Assembly: GCA_002633025.1 (NCBI GenBank)
Contig: NMRB01001897.1
Coordinates: 14,090-78,089, forward strand
Length of the DNA: 64,000 nt
Source of the DNA: Notospermus geniculatus
Taxonomy: Eukaryota > Nemertea > Pilidiophora > Heteronemertea > Lineidae
Direction of reading: 5' to 3'
The notes below the pieces were generated by a model. That model was not told the DNA's origin. It made no database searches and saw only the letters and a program-made list of their open reading frames with translations. Below are positions 10,990 through 22,478 of this stretch, piece by piece; position 1 is the first letter of the stretch; each line of letters begins with the position of its first letter. Both the position numbers and the translations under genes were made by a program.

Positions 10990-12425
10990 GCTGTTTATCA
11001 AGAAGGGTTTACCTGCTTGCACAACTCTGAGTCGGCAATTGTGCCCAGCTTCCTGCAATTATTGCTACATCGAACTCTGTAACTTCATCAATAAGCAATC
11101 ATAACATTTTGCCCATTTCTGCTCTCCTCATCCGGCAGCAGCTGCCGTAGCTGATTGGGACCTGGTGACAATACTCTTAATGGCTTCATAATCAAATTGG
11201 CACCCTCCTTATCACCTTAACCCCTAAAATGCCAGAGGCAATGATCAGTGACATGAGATTCTGAAACTTCAGTTCTGCCACTTGTCCTCAGATGGCGCTG
11301 TGACCACTCAACCCGTTTTGAGAATTTTTTTGATGGAAAATATCTTTAAGTGGCAGGACCAAAACAGCATCAGTCACTGTCAGTGTAGTTTTTCGTGCTG
11401 GTGATTTTTTATGAATTTTTTGGTGAAAGTCATGAAAGCTGTTCCATTAATTTGGCAGTTTAGGGGTTAATCCTGACAACTGCTGGATTAGTTAGTATAT
11501 TAAGCCAACTCTCTATCCATTTGCATATTACTTAACTAAACACTACCCACGCTGGCTATTTTGCTGCTGCATTCTATTTTGATATTGTGATTTACGCTAA
11601 TGATAGATGTCAAGGCGTAAAACTTTGCCTCAGCTGACTTCTAGTGCAGAGTATTTTCAAAAAATTTTATGGTCAAAATTCATTGCAAATGGCCATCTAG
11701 TGAATGCAAAATGGACTGAGTAAAGCCATAAATGTAAAATTTTTCAAACTTTTTGCACGGAAGCACTTTGAGCACTTATGAAATGATTCATCCGTCCATG
11801 AAATATTACACCCTTATCAATCTGATATCACTTCCCGCAAACTTAATTACCTCAGAAATATTCATGAGATTTAGCGTGCGCACACCCAAATTTTTCACAT
11901 CTGATGCATATTTCACATTGATTTTTGCCCTACCCATGTTACATCATTACTTATTCAACATTACTGCCACAAAAGATGCAGGTAATTTTAACGAAATGTC
12001 AGCTACCAGTTGCAGTAATCCATTTTTACCTGACGTGAAAAATGTGCCGCATTCGCTGGTTACCGACTTCAGCCAGCGTTGATTAAAATTTGATGACATG
12101 CTACATTAGGCAACCAGAAGAAGCATGCAGGCGATAAACCATGTTGATGTTTTATTCGAGTAATCAAACTAGAGTCACATTTCCACCAATTATAAAGGTA
12201 AAGGTAAAAGTTTTTGCAATGGCCCATTTAACCATTGTTCACAATTTGGCGGCGCAACGTGATGCGAAGTTTTTCACGCCTGATCGCTCCCGCTGTTAAG
12301 CCTATACATGTAGTTGTTCACACTTGCGGTGCAAGGCGATGCGGTAAGAAGCGGTAGGATGTGACAAGCAATTTCCACTGCCCCTGATCACTCCTGCAGT
12401 ATTTTTGTGTACCCACATCATTTAA
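10990..12425. other. Intergenic, nothing recognised
   Basis: Only short ORFs without domains (longest 109 codons at 11753-12082). No inverted or tandem repeats found. Confidence 0.5.
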
Positions 12426-12428
12426 GAA

Positions 12429-12498
12429 CGATACTTAAAAGTCATCTCTGAATTTCGCAAATTTTCGACCCCAACCCCAGAGATGACTTTACGTATCG
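12429..12498. repeat. Small foldback containing the TTTCGCAAATTTTCGACCCC core
   Basis: The arms CGATACTTAAAAGTCATCTCTG and CAGAGATGACTTTACGTATCG are inverted copies around a core that matches the arm of the 16.3-kb foldback family. Confidence 0.7.
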
Positions 12499-13270
12499 TA
12501 CCATTTTGTGTACCGTTCTTTGTGCTCTATGTTGGACATCATTTAGGAAGAGGGTAAAACCCATATGAATGAGGAACACCCGAGCTGACAACTCTGGGTG
12601 TACAAGATCCATGTCCAAAATACTGCGGCCAGCAAAGAATATTGAGGTATCTCCTAAAAGTGTAAACTGGTGTCAGGTGGAAGAGTCAGTCATCCCCACT
12701 TCTCCCATAATCTTCCTTCACAAGGCGGGACTCATAAAAACAGGAAGACAAAGATCGTAAAGAGAATCGGTGACAATAACGTACAATGTTGCAAGGGATA
12801 ATTAGAGCAAATCTCATTAAGAAAGGTGACTCAGGATGACATAAGCCATTACGGTGATTAAACAATGTGGTTCTTGTCATCCCAAAATTATTAATGCCTT
12901 TTTTTATAGCAGGTTCTGTTATCTGTCAAGAGGGAACATCAACGCTGCGTTATCACAGATTTTCGGCCGTTTCCTTCGAATTGAAAACTTAAATCAAGGC
13001 CATTCATCAGGAACTTGGAGAGCGTATCGAAGAATGAGTAAATCCGTCTGTCATCAGCGATCTGTTTGTGTTGTCTGTTGTTTTTCAATCAAGCACGATT
13101 GATTGGGTGTAACATTGAAGAGAAAGCTGAACAAACCTTGGCTTTTTGCACTGGATGTTTGCGCTGGATAATTGAGGAGACTTGGTAGTTTAAGCCAGCA
13201 GCCACCAGGCGATATTGCAAGCAAGCAAAATCGGCTGTTGATGCCCAGGTGTGCACTGGATAGCGTTGCA

Positions 13271-13545
13271 TGGAATCTTCTTGCTGGCGATGATCGATGA
13301 ACAGTATAGGCCGGAAGGGATATTTGCATCAAAGGTCACAGGGTCAAGGTCAAAGGTCACATCGTGATGGGTGCAGTGCGGGACACACCTTTGACTGCTC
13401 ACATACCTTCCCTGAAAATACTGACCCAAAATCTGCCATCGTTGCAAAGTTATAGGCCAGAAGGGATTCAGACAGACTGACAGACACATGGACTGATGGA
13501 CAGGGGTTTCTCTGTATCCCTACCGAACTTTCATTCGGTGGGATA
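13271..13545. repeat. Dispersed repeat with AGGTCA half-site cluster
   Basis: Contains AGGTCACAGGGTCA followed by AGGTCAAAGGTCA at 13332-13360, so an AGGTCA-A-AGGTCA direct repeat is present, matching a DR1 nuclear-receptor site. It is followed by AGGCC(G/A)GAAGGGAT repeated at 13310 and 13457, a GACAGACAG-like run, and a hairpin CCGAACTTTCATTCGG. This mix is typical of a transposable repeat, so receptor binding is not implied. Confidence 0.5.
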
Positions 13546-13857
13546 AAAATAGAATGTTTGTCTTGTAGCGATCACGAAATCCACACAGAAATCACAACAG
13601 GCAGTTTATTCACTGGATAAATTTCAGGATCCTCAAGTTTACACAGGACTGTCCTGGCCGGGTGAAGTTCAGGATTACCAGGTTGGTTCTGGTTAAACCT
13701 TAGGTTTTATAACCGCCGAAGAAAACATCTATACTATATCAGTCATCCTACACTACACAGGCTGTTCAAGTCCCTTAAGTCCAATCACCTCTTTCCTGGT
13801 TCCAGCACAACCAGAGATGATCGATGACCAATTACATACCGCGGGTGCCACCTTGTA

Positions 13858-14172
13858 TTAGGCGATTTCACTCAAGGGAATTCTAGGGTGTTCAGCTAGT
13901 TGAAAAATATGCAAATACTTATACATGAGGAAGTTTTCGGCACATACACACCAAAACCGTATTCCGATGCATTTTGCGGTCCGCTTACCACAAATGAATG
14001 CACAGTCCACACAGTGAGAAATCATGCGGGAAAATTCTTCTTGTGGGCAATTGCTGTGTGCACGCTTCATTGAAATAGCACTGAAGTTATTGACTCGTGG
14101 TGACCACACCGTAAAACACACCGGAATCCGGTTTGGTAGATCATGCAAACCCCTCTCCCATTTGGAAGCCAT
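13858..14172 (-). CDS. Candidate cysteine-rich TNF-receptor-like ORF or exon
   Basis: A 104-codon ORF starts at the ATG on 14172-14170. Residues 42-77 carry seven cysteines. The first part has the pattern C-P-x-E-E-F-x7-C-x2-C-x3-C (C42, C54, C57, C61), which resembles the cysteine-rich module of TACI/BCMA-type TNF receptors; the first gap is 11 residues where those have about 12 or more. The following cysteines (C68, C75, C77) do not match the usual spacing. There is no signal peptide or membrane helix. On the minus strand a possible acceptor (AACTTCAG) precedes the cysteine block and a GTAAGC donor follows C61, so only an internal exon may be real. Length alone is not significant in this window. 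It could be chance or repeat-derived. Confidence 0.25.
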   Translation of the reverse strand: MASKWERGLHDLPNRIPVCFTVWSPRVNNFSAISMKRAHSNCPQEEFSRMISHCVDCAFICGKRTAKCIGIRFWCVCAENFLMYKYLHIFQLAEHPRIPLSEIA

Positions 14173-14499
14173 TTTTTAAACTGAGCATCAAACTATGGAG
14201 TTGAGATCTTTGGAATCAATGGTGAAGCAGTGGAATCACCATTACTTTTTTGGACTTGGTGGCAGTGTTAACCCTTATTATGCCACCCACTGGTTTTCAA
14301 ATTTTTTGACAGCCCAAACGATGCACCATCAGACACATCGAACAGGAGTCCAAAGCTGTGGTTCTTGTGGTCTTAGCATTTTACAAATACCGGGTTGCAG
14401 CATCTCGCTGTTTTGGAATTTGGGAACTGACAGCAAAAAATTTCTGAAAATATTGGTAAAAACCACCAGTTAGGCACTGTAATGGTTAAATGCAGGGTT

Positions 14500-14765
14500 T
14501 ATTTCAAGAAGTGAAATAGCCAAATGATAGGTAAAGAACCCAGTTGGAATAACGAAATTAAACTTTAACGTATCTCACCTGTAACGGTATCATTCTGAAT
14601 TGTGAAGAGTATCAAGTCCTGGTATAGTTGGTGGCTCAGATGGTAAATAGTTGTTGGTAGCAGAAGAGAACGGTGTTCCACAGGGTTTAGTTCTAGGACC
14701 AGTCTTGTTCACAAAAAATAATCTCCCACTACGTGGCACTTCTTTTCAGGGAGTTATGAGTTATG
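14500..14765. other. Intergenic, nothing recognised
   Basis: No ORF or repeat of note beyond a short GAGTTATGAGTTATGAGTTAAGAG run near 14752. Confidence 0.5.
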
Positions 14766-15431
14766 AGTTAAGAGTTATGCAGAAGTACCACACCATGAAA
14801 TCGAAAACGACACCTGAGTCTATGTGAACGTACAATGGATATCAATGATTCAACATATTCAACTTGAAAACCGATGTCAAAAACATGGAGAATATTTATT
14901 TTTATCCAGTAATTATTTGAATGGCCTTGGCAAAAACAAGCTAGCATAACATGTTGTATCAACACATTTTTGTATTGTGTCCTTGAATATATTAGTTTGA
15001 CTAACCACACCTTTTTACATCATGTCCTCAAATTGTTTGGGTAGAATCAGCAATTGGTGAAATCGAAATCAACACTAAGAGATCGCCTTGTATCCGAATT
15101 AGATTTGAAGAAAATGACAACAAATTGGAAGCATCCAGTGAAATTATTTCAACCCCACAGACTCTGACTTGACTTGGGCGGTTCCAAAAGCTACAACTGC
15201 AACATTCGATCTGTTGTGCCCAACAACAAAATGTTACCAATCTGTGTACACACACACATGTATATGGATGAGAGAAAATTCAATACACACTCGCCAACTA
15301 TACTGATGTAACGAGTGGCTGACAGACGAACAGAACTTGTGTAACCACTTGTGGCTAGCTGACATATTCATCCCCGCCACACACGCGTTAAATAAGTCAG
15401 AGGAACCAAAAAATTGATTACGTCCACTTAC

Positions 15432-15515
15432 CTTGAGTTTGAACCGCTCGTTGAAAATGCCTTGCAAGTCGCCCATTTTGTTCACCAAATGATATGACAA
15501 GTTTAGCTTGGGCAT
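15432..15515 (-). CDS. Possible first coding exon of an unrecognised gene
   Basis: On the minus strand an ATG at 15515-15513 opens 28 codons ending ...F-K-L-K directly before a consensus donor (CTCAAG followed by GTAAGT), phase 0. The peptide (MPKLNLSYHLVNKMGDLQGI...) has ordinary amphipathic composition. A possible next exon begins after ...GGGCACAACAG near 15207, and the frame stays open to a TGA at about 15028. I do not recognise the product. The evidence is the splice donor, the start and the codon texture only, so this is a weak call. A chance ORF with a cryptic donor is possible. Confidence 0.3.
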
Positions 15516-16021
15516 TATGTTTGAACGGAAAAGTCCATCAAATGATGAGAAAAAAGTATCGTCCGGGGACCAGATAATCGCACAATAGTCATACAGGATG
15601 CAAAACGGTTGCAAAATCACTCAGATGTTGCCGTTCAGTCTCGAGACAGTGATTACTGATGGATACTCTTCGTTCGCTCACAATTTCATAGCGTCATTGA
15701 TCAATAGGGTTTTCGCACGAGCATGCGGCGAGCGAGGCCATGCTTTCTCCGCCAATTCAATCAAAGCTCTCATGCTCATTTTGCTTGGCTGGCAATTAGC
15801 CAATGGATGCTGAGGGGTCTAAACGACATGTTTTGCATCGGGGTCAATTCTATTGTATGCTGGACTCTAAGATACGCCAGCCCATCCGTAACATGTTTTG
15901 TTTGAGTTCAACTTCCGAAGAAGTTGTTTCATTGTTGGTCACCTCTGAGACTGCAGTCATAATTTCTCATCAAGATTCATTCTACATGCAATCAAGAGGA
16001 CGAGTCTTTTTGGCTAGAAGT

Positions 16022-16250
16022 TTCTCCATGGGTGCTGGAGTGGTGTAGTGAAAACAGCCGCTCCTCCCACCAATGAGGCAACAGGTTCAATCCCCAGTTG
16101 TTCCAGTGGTTTTTGATCTCTCCTTTTGACAAGTAGGTTTTCTCTGGGGGATGCTGGTTTCCCTCTACATTTTGTAAATATCACCCAGTATATCATGTAA
16201 ATATTATAATTGTACCACTTGCTCCAAGAGGGCCTTTTGATTCAATAAAC
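16022..16250 (+). mobile_element. tRNA-derived SINE, family A
   Basis: An A-box-like segment (GAGTGGTGTAGTGAAAAC near 16041) and a B-box (CAGGTTCAATCCCC near 16083) are spaced as in a tRNA gene. They are followed by a conserved body ending in GATGCTGGTTTCCCTCTACATTTTG. A run ending AATAAA (16244) follows. The body word GGTTTCC...ACATTT is shared with copies at 22.3 and 37.5 kb. SINEs are copied by LINE machinery, and none is visible in this window. Confidence 0.75.
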
Positions 16251-16311
16251 AATTCTACCTAATTCTATTATTCTAATTGTGTCTGATGAGTAGTAGTAAA
16301 GTCGTCTCCGA

Positions 16312-16474
16312 ATTTCGCAAATTTTCGACACCAAACAGGGTCTTCCTCAGGCACTTTCTAGTAGAGATCCAGAAGTGAATGAGCTGAATAAGCTGAATGA
16401 GCTCCTTCACTTCTGGATCTCTACTAGAAAGTGCCTGAGGAAGACCCTGGTTGGGGTCGAAAATTTGCGGAAAT
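16312..16474. mobile_element. Foldback element with 67-bp arms
   Basis: Arms at 16312-16378 and 16407-16474 are reverse complements; the inner ~40 bases (around GCACTTTCTAGTAGAGATCC) are perfect. The 28-base loop contains AGCTGAAT repeats. Fragments of this family occur at 7145-7200, 12450-12478 and 32522-32546. ORFs read across it on both strands are by-products of the palindrome. Confidence 0.8.
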
Positions 16475-17003
16475 GCCAATTTTCACGCTTGTGCTATCGG
16501 TTATTGATTCAATTCTTTTTAATATCCTTACACTCTGCCACATACTATCAGAACTGCCATAGGAAATCGATCTGATAATCAGCCCAAGTCTACCAGTCTT
16601 CAGACTTGTCAAAAGAGCTTGACAGTCCCATCTATTCCTGTCATTCTCTAAACACCTAACTTCTATCCAGAGAGTCATTTTTTGGCAGGTTCCACCAAGA
16701 AATCATTCAACATTTACTCTCCAACCAAATCATGTGACAGCTGGCCAAAAAATATTGGGACGGCATCTATTTTTCTATTCTGGACAATAAATAAGGCCCC
16801 AAATATAAATTGGGTTTTAACTTGTGACTATGTGATGTCTGTTGAGTTTTATGAGATTCTCTCTGTCTTTTCTGAGGTCAATCAGCCTAAAATCTCATTT
16901 ATTACATCATAAGACCATTCCAATAGGATTGTGAAAATATTAATGGGTTGTTTCCCCTACAAGGCCACGTAGAGTAAACCCAAGTAAAGCCTGCCGCACA
17001 CCG

Positions 17004-17057
17004 GAGCTATCTGCTGAGCAAAAAGTCATTCGAGACCGTTTGCTCAGCAGATAGCTC
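17004..17057. repeat. Perfect 19-bp hairpin
   Basis: GAGCTATCTGCTGAGCAAA at 17004-17022 is exactly mirrored by the reverse complement at 17039-17057, with a 16-base loop. Outside it, CACACC and GTGTG extend the stem partly. Confidence 0.85.
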
Positions 17058-17354
17058 ACGTGTGTGCGTTTCGCTGAGTTTTCTGCCTCGCGAGGTTGCC
17101 AAGGCGGTTTTGCAGCCATGACGTAGGGAAGGCCAAGGTGCACTGCGTCCAGGTAGGCGGGCTAGACTGGCTCTAGCTGTTCAGACTGGCGGCATTTCAA
17201 TGAACTGTGCTTGACTCGGAGCCTACATGTACCTCAGATTGCAGGGCTAATTTGGTACCGGGATAAGCTGTCTCAACCCTACTAGGCAAAATTTTACTCA
17301 ACCGTTCTTGGTCCGGACCGAGCACGGTAAAAAGGGGCTGTTCGTTTTCGTCAA

Positions 17355-17508
17355 TTGAGGAATCTGAGTTGTGATCCTTGAGAAAATGGAGAAAGCTATG
17401 AAGCTGCAAACTGCAGTGATTGTCTGTACAGCACAACAAATAATCCCTGCAATTTGCAAGTGCATAGCTTTTTCCGTTTTCCCAAGGATCACAACTCAGA
17501 TTCCTCAA
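17355..17508. repeat. Long imperfect hairpin, ~55-bp arms
   Basis: TTGAGGAATCTGAGTTGTGA plus TCCTTGAGAAAATGGAGAAAGC is mirrored by GCTTTTTCCGTTTTCCCAAGG plus ATCACAACTCAGATTCCTCAA. The arms pair over ~55 bases with several mismatches and a ~45-base loop. Either a small foldback element or a transcribed stem-loop is possible. No TSD is evident. Confidence 0.7.
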
Positions 17509-17599
17509 GTAACGAAGATGAACAGACCCTTTCGTAGTCTAAAAGAAGCTTTTGTGAAATGGTCACTGGCAGTGAAAGCGTCATGGAAGAAAAACTGCC

Positions 17600-20500
17600 A
17601 GTAAAATGTTTCAAACTGTGGAACAAATAAACTGGCTTCCTCCAATCGCAACGAAAGCCACAGAAGTCATTTAGCAGTCGAATATATGGTATTTCTAGTA
17701 AGATTTATATGCAAGTGGATGTCATCACCAAGGAGACCACGGCCTGCTGGAGTAAGAAATGAATACAAGAAGTGGATTAAAGGAATTCTGACCATTGTTC
17801 TTGTAATGGACGGCTTCTGGGTTACAAAAAGAGTGAAACAACGTAAAAAACAAAATCGATTTATATGAGAGGGGAGACCAAAGGCAAGAATAAGCAATAA
17901 TCTGGACCCATTTCTGTCACTACCATCATGGATTTTAGTGCTAAAAGTTCAGCAGGGCACCAGCTACCATTTTCTATTAGGGAGAGTCCTGGTCATCTCA
18001 TCCTCCCATAGCAAGGTTCTGGTCTCACTCCCCTTCATATACTCACTGTGAGTGGATGAAGAGAGCAAGGTAAAAACCCCTGCTGTGGGAGGATGCAATC
18101 ATTAATAGGAGCTGTCAGCGAGTTGACCACTAGGTGTCACTACGGCCCAATTCAATGCATCAAGCGGACCCAGTCATTATCGATCGAGCAGCAATCACAT
18201 AGGTTTTCCTGTACAGAGGTCCGCTAAGACTGTGCTGCCATCTGTTGGCAATATGCGCGTCTCACTGCTCCTATTGGTACAGGAAATTTTTTTCAGAGTC
18301 AAGTAGTAAGCACAAAACTCATGTCAAGTTCCGTTCACCACTGATACTGTAACCTTTGCAACCTATAAGCCTTTTAATACCCAATTTGGCTTGGATGCAA
18401 AACACTTCAATATTTGGGTAAAGAAAGCTGAAAGGTCATTGATAGCCTACAGTTCCAATGTTTAGGGGATGCTGATGCCAGTGCACACTACGATGATTTC
18501 ACCTGCCAGTTTTTACCCAACGTTTGGCCAGAGGTCAGCAATTTTTCTTTTGCCATCCCACTCGCGACCCATCAGGCTATGCTAACAACACCAGCGTCTG
18601 GAGTCTTTTCTGTGCATATTTCACCCATCAGTGCGACTCCTTCACAATCACAGCTTCACCCTGCAGGCAAAAACCACCAGCGGGTATCAAAAGAATTTGA
18701 TTCTTGCGGTTCGGAAGCGGCTGAAAAATTTGCGGGGAAAAATGATCCCAGGATTTTCCAGCATAGCCTGTAAGCCAGGTGATGATGAGCTAAAAACAGG
18801 CCGGTGGAGTACTACTTGCATTACACAACCACTTTTATGAAGTCACCCATTTCACAAACCTTCATTTCCATTTGTGTACAAACCATCACATGAGTAGCCG
18901 AAGAAACAAATTATAGAGATCGGATTATATAGAGACATTTCCATTAGGAGCAATCTCTCAAACTTTGACACCAATCAATTTCTCCTCCAGCCATTAATCT
19001 TCCAAAAAGACATACACTACAAAAATATGACTTATTTATAGATCTATCACTTTTATACTTGAAGTACTCTCCGATAGTATAAATGCAAAAATCAGAATTT
19101 ATGAGTGTGGATGGGATGGCATCATTGGCTGTAGAAGACAGGCTGTCATCTAAGTCATCCGACAGAAGGAATATATGTCGATGTGTACAATACTTATACA
19201 GAAAGTGCAGTTAATTAAAAGTAATGATCAAGAATAAGGGATTAGAAGACAAAGGATGACCAACACAGACAGGGATCCCGGGGGAATCTGGAAGGACTCT
19301 CTGGGCACAGCCTTCAACAATGCCTTTGTGACCCGGCCACTCCAGCAAGAGCAGGCACTTGTCGCAAGTGATCATCATTTTATTCAACTATTATCACTGC
19401 TGCCTACAAAGATGTACATTTCAGCTATTGTGTTGTAAGCCATAAACCCTTTCCTCGGTTTCGACAAGTGCCTACTTTTGCTAGAGTGGGTAAAATTTCG
19501 CCACCATCTTCAGTACCCTCCCCCCCCCCAAAAAAACTGGAACCCTGTACAGTTATAAGATATGAAATGAGAAAAGACCCACGAAGAAAATTCAAATAAG
19601 ACACGGTCAATCAACAATCAAGAATACAATAAATTGCATGACCAAAATCTGCTGAGAAAAGATGAAATCGACTTGACTTGATCCTAAGTTTCCTGGATCG
19701 AGGCAGCCCTCGAAACATCACTTCAAAGTCATGAACTACAACCCACTTCCTCTTATCAAGGATATGCAAGTATTCTGGGATATCACCAAGATCTCTTCAA
19801 CAGGGAATGTACGTGATTGTATCCGACAGTGTGATCTCTTTCGCCAGCTTAAGTCAGGACGCTGACATCAAGTGGGATAAAGCCGTCCTCGAGAGATGAG
19901 ACCAGGCGGAATGATTGCAACGTCGACCTCTTTGACTTGTCAAATTGCAGCCAACAAAATGTCGATAAACCAATCCAAAAATGTGAAATTGTCAGACGCG
20001 GATGAAGTGCGGATACTGACATGAACTCACCGGAATAGTTGCCCAAAAATTATTGAAGGAGATATTGCCAAAGCTGGATAAGTAAAGTTCAGTGTTGGAG
20101 AACCAGTCCAGTTAACCAGAGAGGGCAATAACATTAATATTTTACATTTGGGATGAGGGAAGCCAGCTCAGTTGCTAATGCTGATGTCAGGTCGACCTAG
20201 CGATGACACAACATGTGACATGAGTGCAGCTGTGCCCCACCTGCAACAATCGGCATCAGTAACCGATCATACAGATCACAAATTGCAAGAGATGAACATG
20301 TTCAACGTCTGTGCAATACTAACCGGCGTAATCATTTTGCAGTCGACCTGACTTGAGTTACGATTCCTGCGCGCAGATGCCACCTGTTCCACGATGTCTC
20401 ACCTGCCACCTTTTCCACAATTCCTTTACTTGGATGCCGACGTCCGACGCAGCGCATGCAATCATAGGTGCGACCTGACATCAGCATTACAGAGAGTCAC

Positions 20501-20600
20501 CCTCTATCACATGAAGAGTTGGTCCAACTGAGGAGCAAACCGAGAACCTCAGATGACAGGTGCAGAGTGTTGCTGAAGAACTTCGATCAGAGTTGGCTGA
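17600..20600. other. Intergenic, nothing recognised
   Basis: About 3 kb with no convincing ORF or element. At 20500-20560 the words CCCTCTATCACATGAAGAGT and AGAACCTCAG(A)GATGA mark a small repeat that recurs at 47705-47765. CTGCCATCTGTTGG at 18236 recurs at 30132. Confidence 0.45.
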
Positions 20601-20646
20601 GATAATGCAATGATAGCATTGTAAGCAACTGACTATAGTATACATA

Positions 20647-20891
20647 TAGACCGTTCTCAAATTGACGTAAACGAGAAAGATCTGCGCACTTCCGCCGAAA
20701 TTTCAACCATAACCTCGGTCTGAAGCTGAATGACGTGACGCAGACAGCCCCACGACAGTGACGTCGACGACGTTGCGTCAGACTCGACCATTGCTGAATA
20801 ATGGATTGTGTCACGTCACCCGGTTTCAGATCGAGGTTATGGTTGAAATTTCGGAGGAAGTGCGCAGATCTGGCAATTTGAGAATAGTCTG
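20647..20891. mobile_element. TA-flanked palindromic MITE, TAGACCGTTCTCAAATTG family, copy 1
   Basis: The left end TAGACCGTTCTCAAATTGAC and the right end CAATTTGAGAATAGTCTG are inverted copies, flanked by TA (20645-20646 and 20892-20893). The arms continue inward through AGATCTGCGCACTTCCGCC, AACCATAACCTCGGTCTGA and TGACGTGACGC. Copies 2 and 3 are at 24710-24912 and ~33360-33576. This is a Tc1/mariner-type non-autonomous element by its TA duplication (inference). Confidence 0.8.
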
Positions 20892-21491
20892 TACCTCTTC
20901 ATATGTGTAGGAGAAGGGTGAGATAAGTCCGTAATGACCACATTAATGATTCATCTCATCATACTGGCATATGCTGCGAGGGCTAATTCTCATGAATAAT
21001 GGACGTTTTGAGATCACACCAAGTCATGCAACGTACCGATCAAGTGGCAATGGTCACTAGTCAATATTTCCCTGTCAATTGCAGTCTTGACATTTAGCAG
21101 GTGATAGCAACGGGAAATTATCGTCATTTCCTTTTCCTGCTTCCAAATGTCCCATTTACCTCGGACCTTATTTACAAATCTGCCATAGGACCTGCAGATC
21201 TGCAAGTTGAGTGGTGTCACCTTCCACTCCTATGGCTGATGGTGAAATGGTGAGGTACCAAGCAACTTGAGCTCCTTTCACACTCTGCAATGCTACTCAC
21301 TGTGATGTGACCATCACTTCGTGGTAGGAGAAGCAACCATAGCAAAATTATGAACACCAGTTGATTTTAACCACCATTTGCAGGGCTTGTTTGTGTCAAC
21401 CTCATTAACCACTTTACAACTAGTCCTCCAGTCCATGACGATGGTTTCTTCACTACGACAGACCAGAAAACTACAACCATGACATCACTAC

Positions 21492-21670
21492 CAGGCGCGG
21501 ATCCAAGGGGGGGGGGCACACCCGCCGCACACCTCCCCTTTCATCCAACAAATCTTTCAAATCGACCGTGAAATTCTGGAATTTGGAGCATATCATTGAA
21601 ATTCACCGCAGATTTCAATGTTTCTAGCACAGTGCGCCCCCTCTTTCCCGAAATCCTGGATCCGTCCCTG
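21492..21670. mobile_element. MITE with CAGG-CGGATCC ends, ACTAC target duplication
   Basis: It begins CAGGCGCGGATCCAAGGGGG and ends CTGGATCCGTCCCTG. ACTAC flanks both sides (21487-21491 and 21671-21675). The site lies between two near-repeats of CACTACGACAGACCAGAA, which makes the duplication slightly ambiguous here. The internal words GAAATTCACCGCAGATTTCAA and TTTCTAGCACAGTGC match the 23.8 and 41.6 kb copies in inverse orientation. Confidence 0.75.
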
Positions 21671-22263
21671 ACTACGACAGACCAGAATTCATGTCCATGA
21701 CGTCGAAGTCATTAATTATCAACCTCCTCTGGCCGATATCTCAATGTCCCTAAAAAAGTTGACTGACCAAGTGGTTCTCAAGTATGGAGTTGAATACGAA
21801 ACCCAAGATGGTCACCTGGCCACCATATTGGAAGTTGGAGCTCCAGACTGCAAAGTGTGGAAGAGGAAGTCCTGAGAAGGCTTTGTGATCAGGTCCCTGG
21901 TCCTTGTAACTTAATGCTCAAAGGTTTGAAGTGGAAATATTTTTAAATGCTTTTTGATGGAGGCAACATCATCCATGAGAGATAAGAAGAATAAAGAATG
22001 AATTATTTCGTCACAAAGCCAACCCACACATTAATATGAAAAGAACATGAACAATAGTGGTAAATCTGATATGCTCCAGAACAATATAAAGGTATAGGTA
22101 TGTGATGCAGTGTGTGGTGCTGTATGGACCAATCTATAATTCATGGATTAATCAAGGAAAGTCAAAATCTTTTCACCTGCATGAATTATTAAATAATATT
22201 TATTACCAGTCGGCTACCCCTGACCCAAGAATCAATGCACTAGTTGTGAAGACGTTGAAATGC

Positions 22264-22412
22264 ACAATGTACAGGGTTGTCAGAGTGGTGTCGTGGAAAC
22301 CTCATCACCTGTCACTGCTGAGGTTCTGGGGTCAACCCCCAGCTGGACCCATCCTTCACCTTGCCAGCACTGGTCTTCGCCAGGCACTCTGGTTTCCTCC
22401 TGCTTCACATTT
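22264..22412 (+). mobile_element. tRNA-derived SINE, family A, copy 2
   Basis: TCAGAGTGGTGTCGTGGAAA (A-box region) is followed by TTCTGGGGTCAACCCCC (T-arm and B-box region). The body ends with GGCACTCTGGTTTCCTCC, also found at 37593. The 192-codon ORF spanning 22102-22680 is an accident of this SINE plus the following MITE. Confidence 0.7.
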
Positions 22413-22478
22413 ATTTGCCCAATATTGTCAACTGACCAAAATATATTTTGATAAAATAGATAAGATACATAAGAGTAA

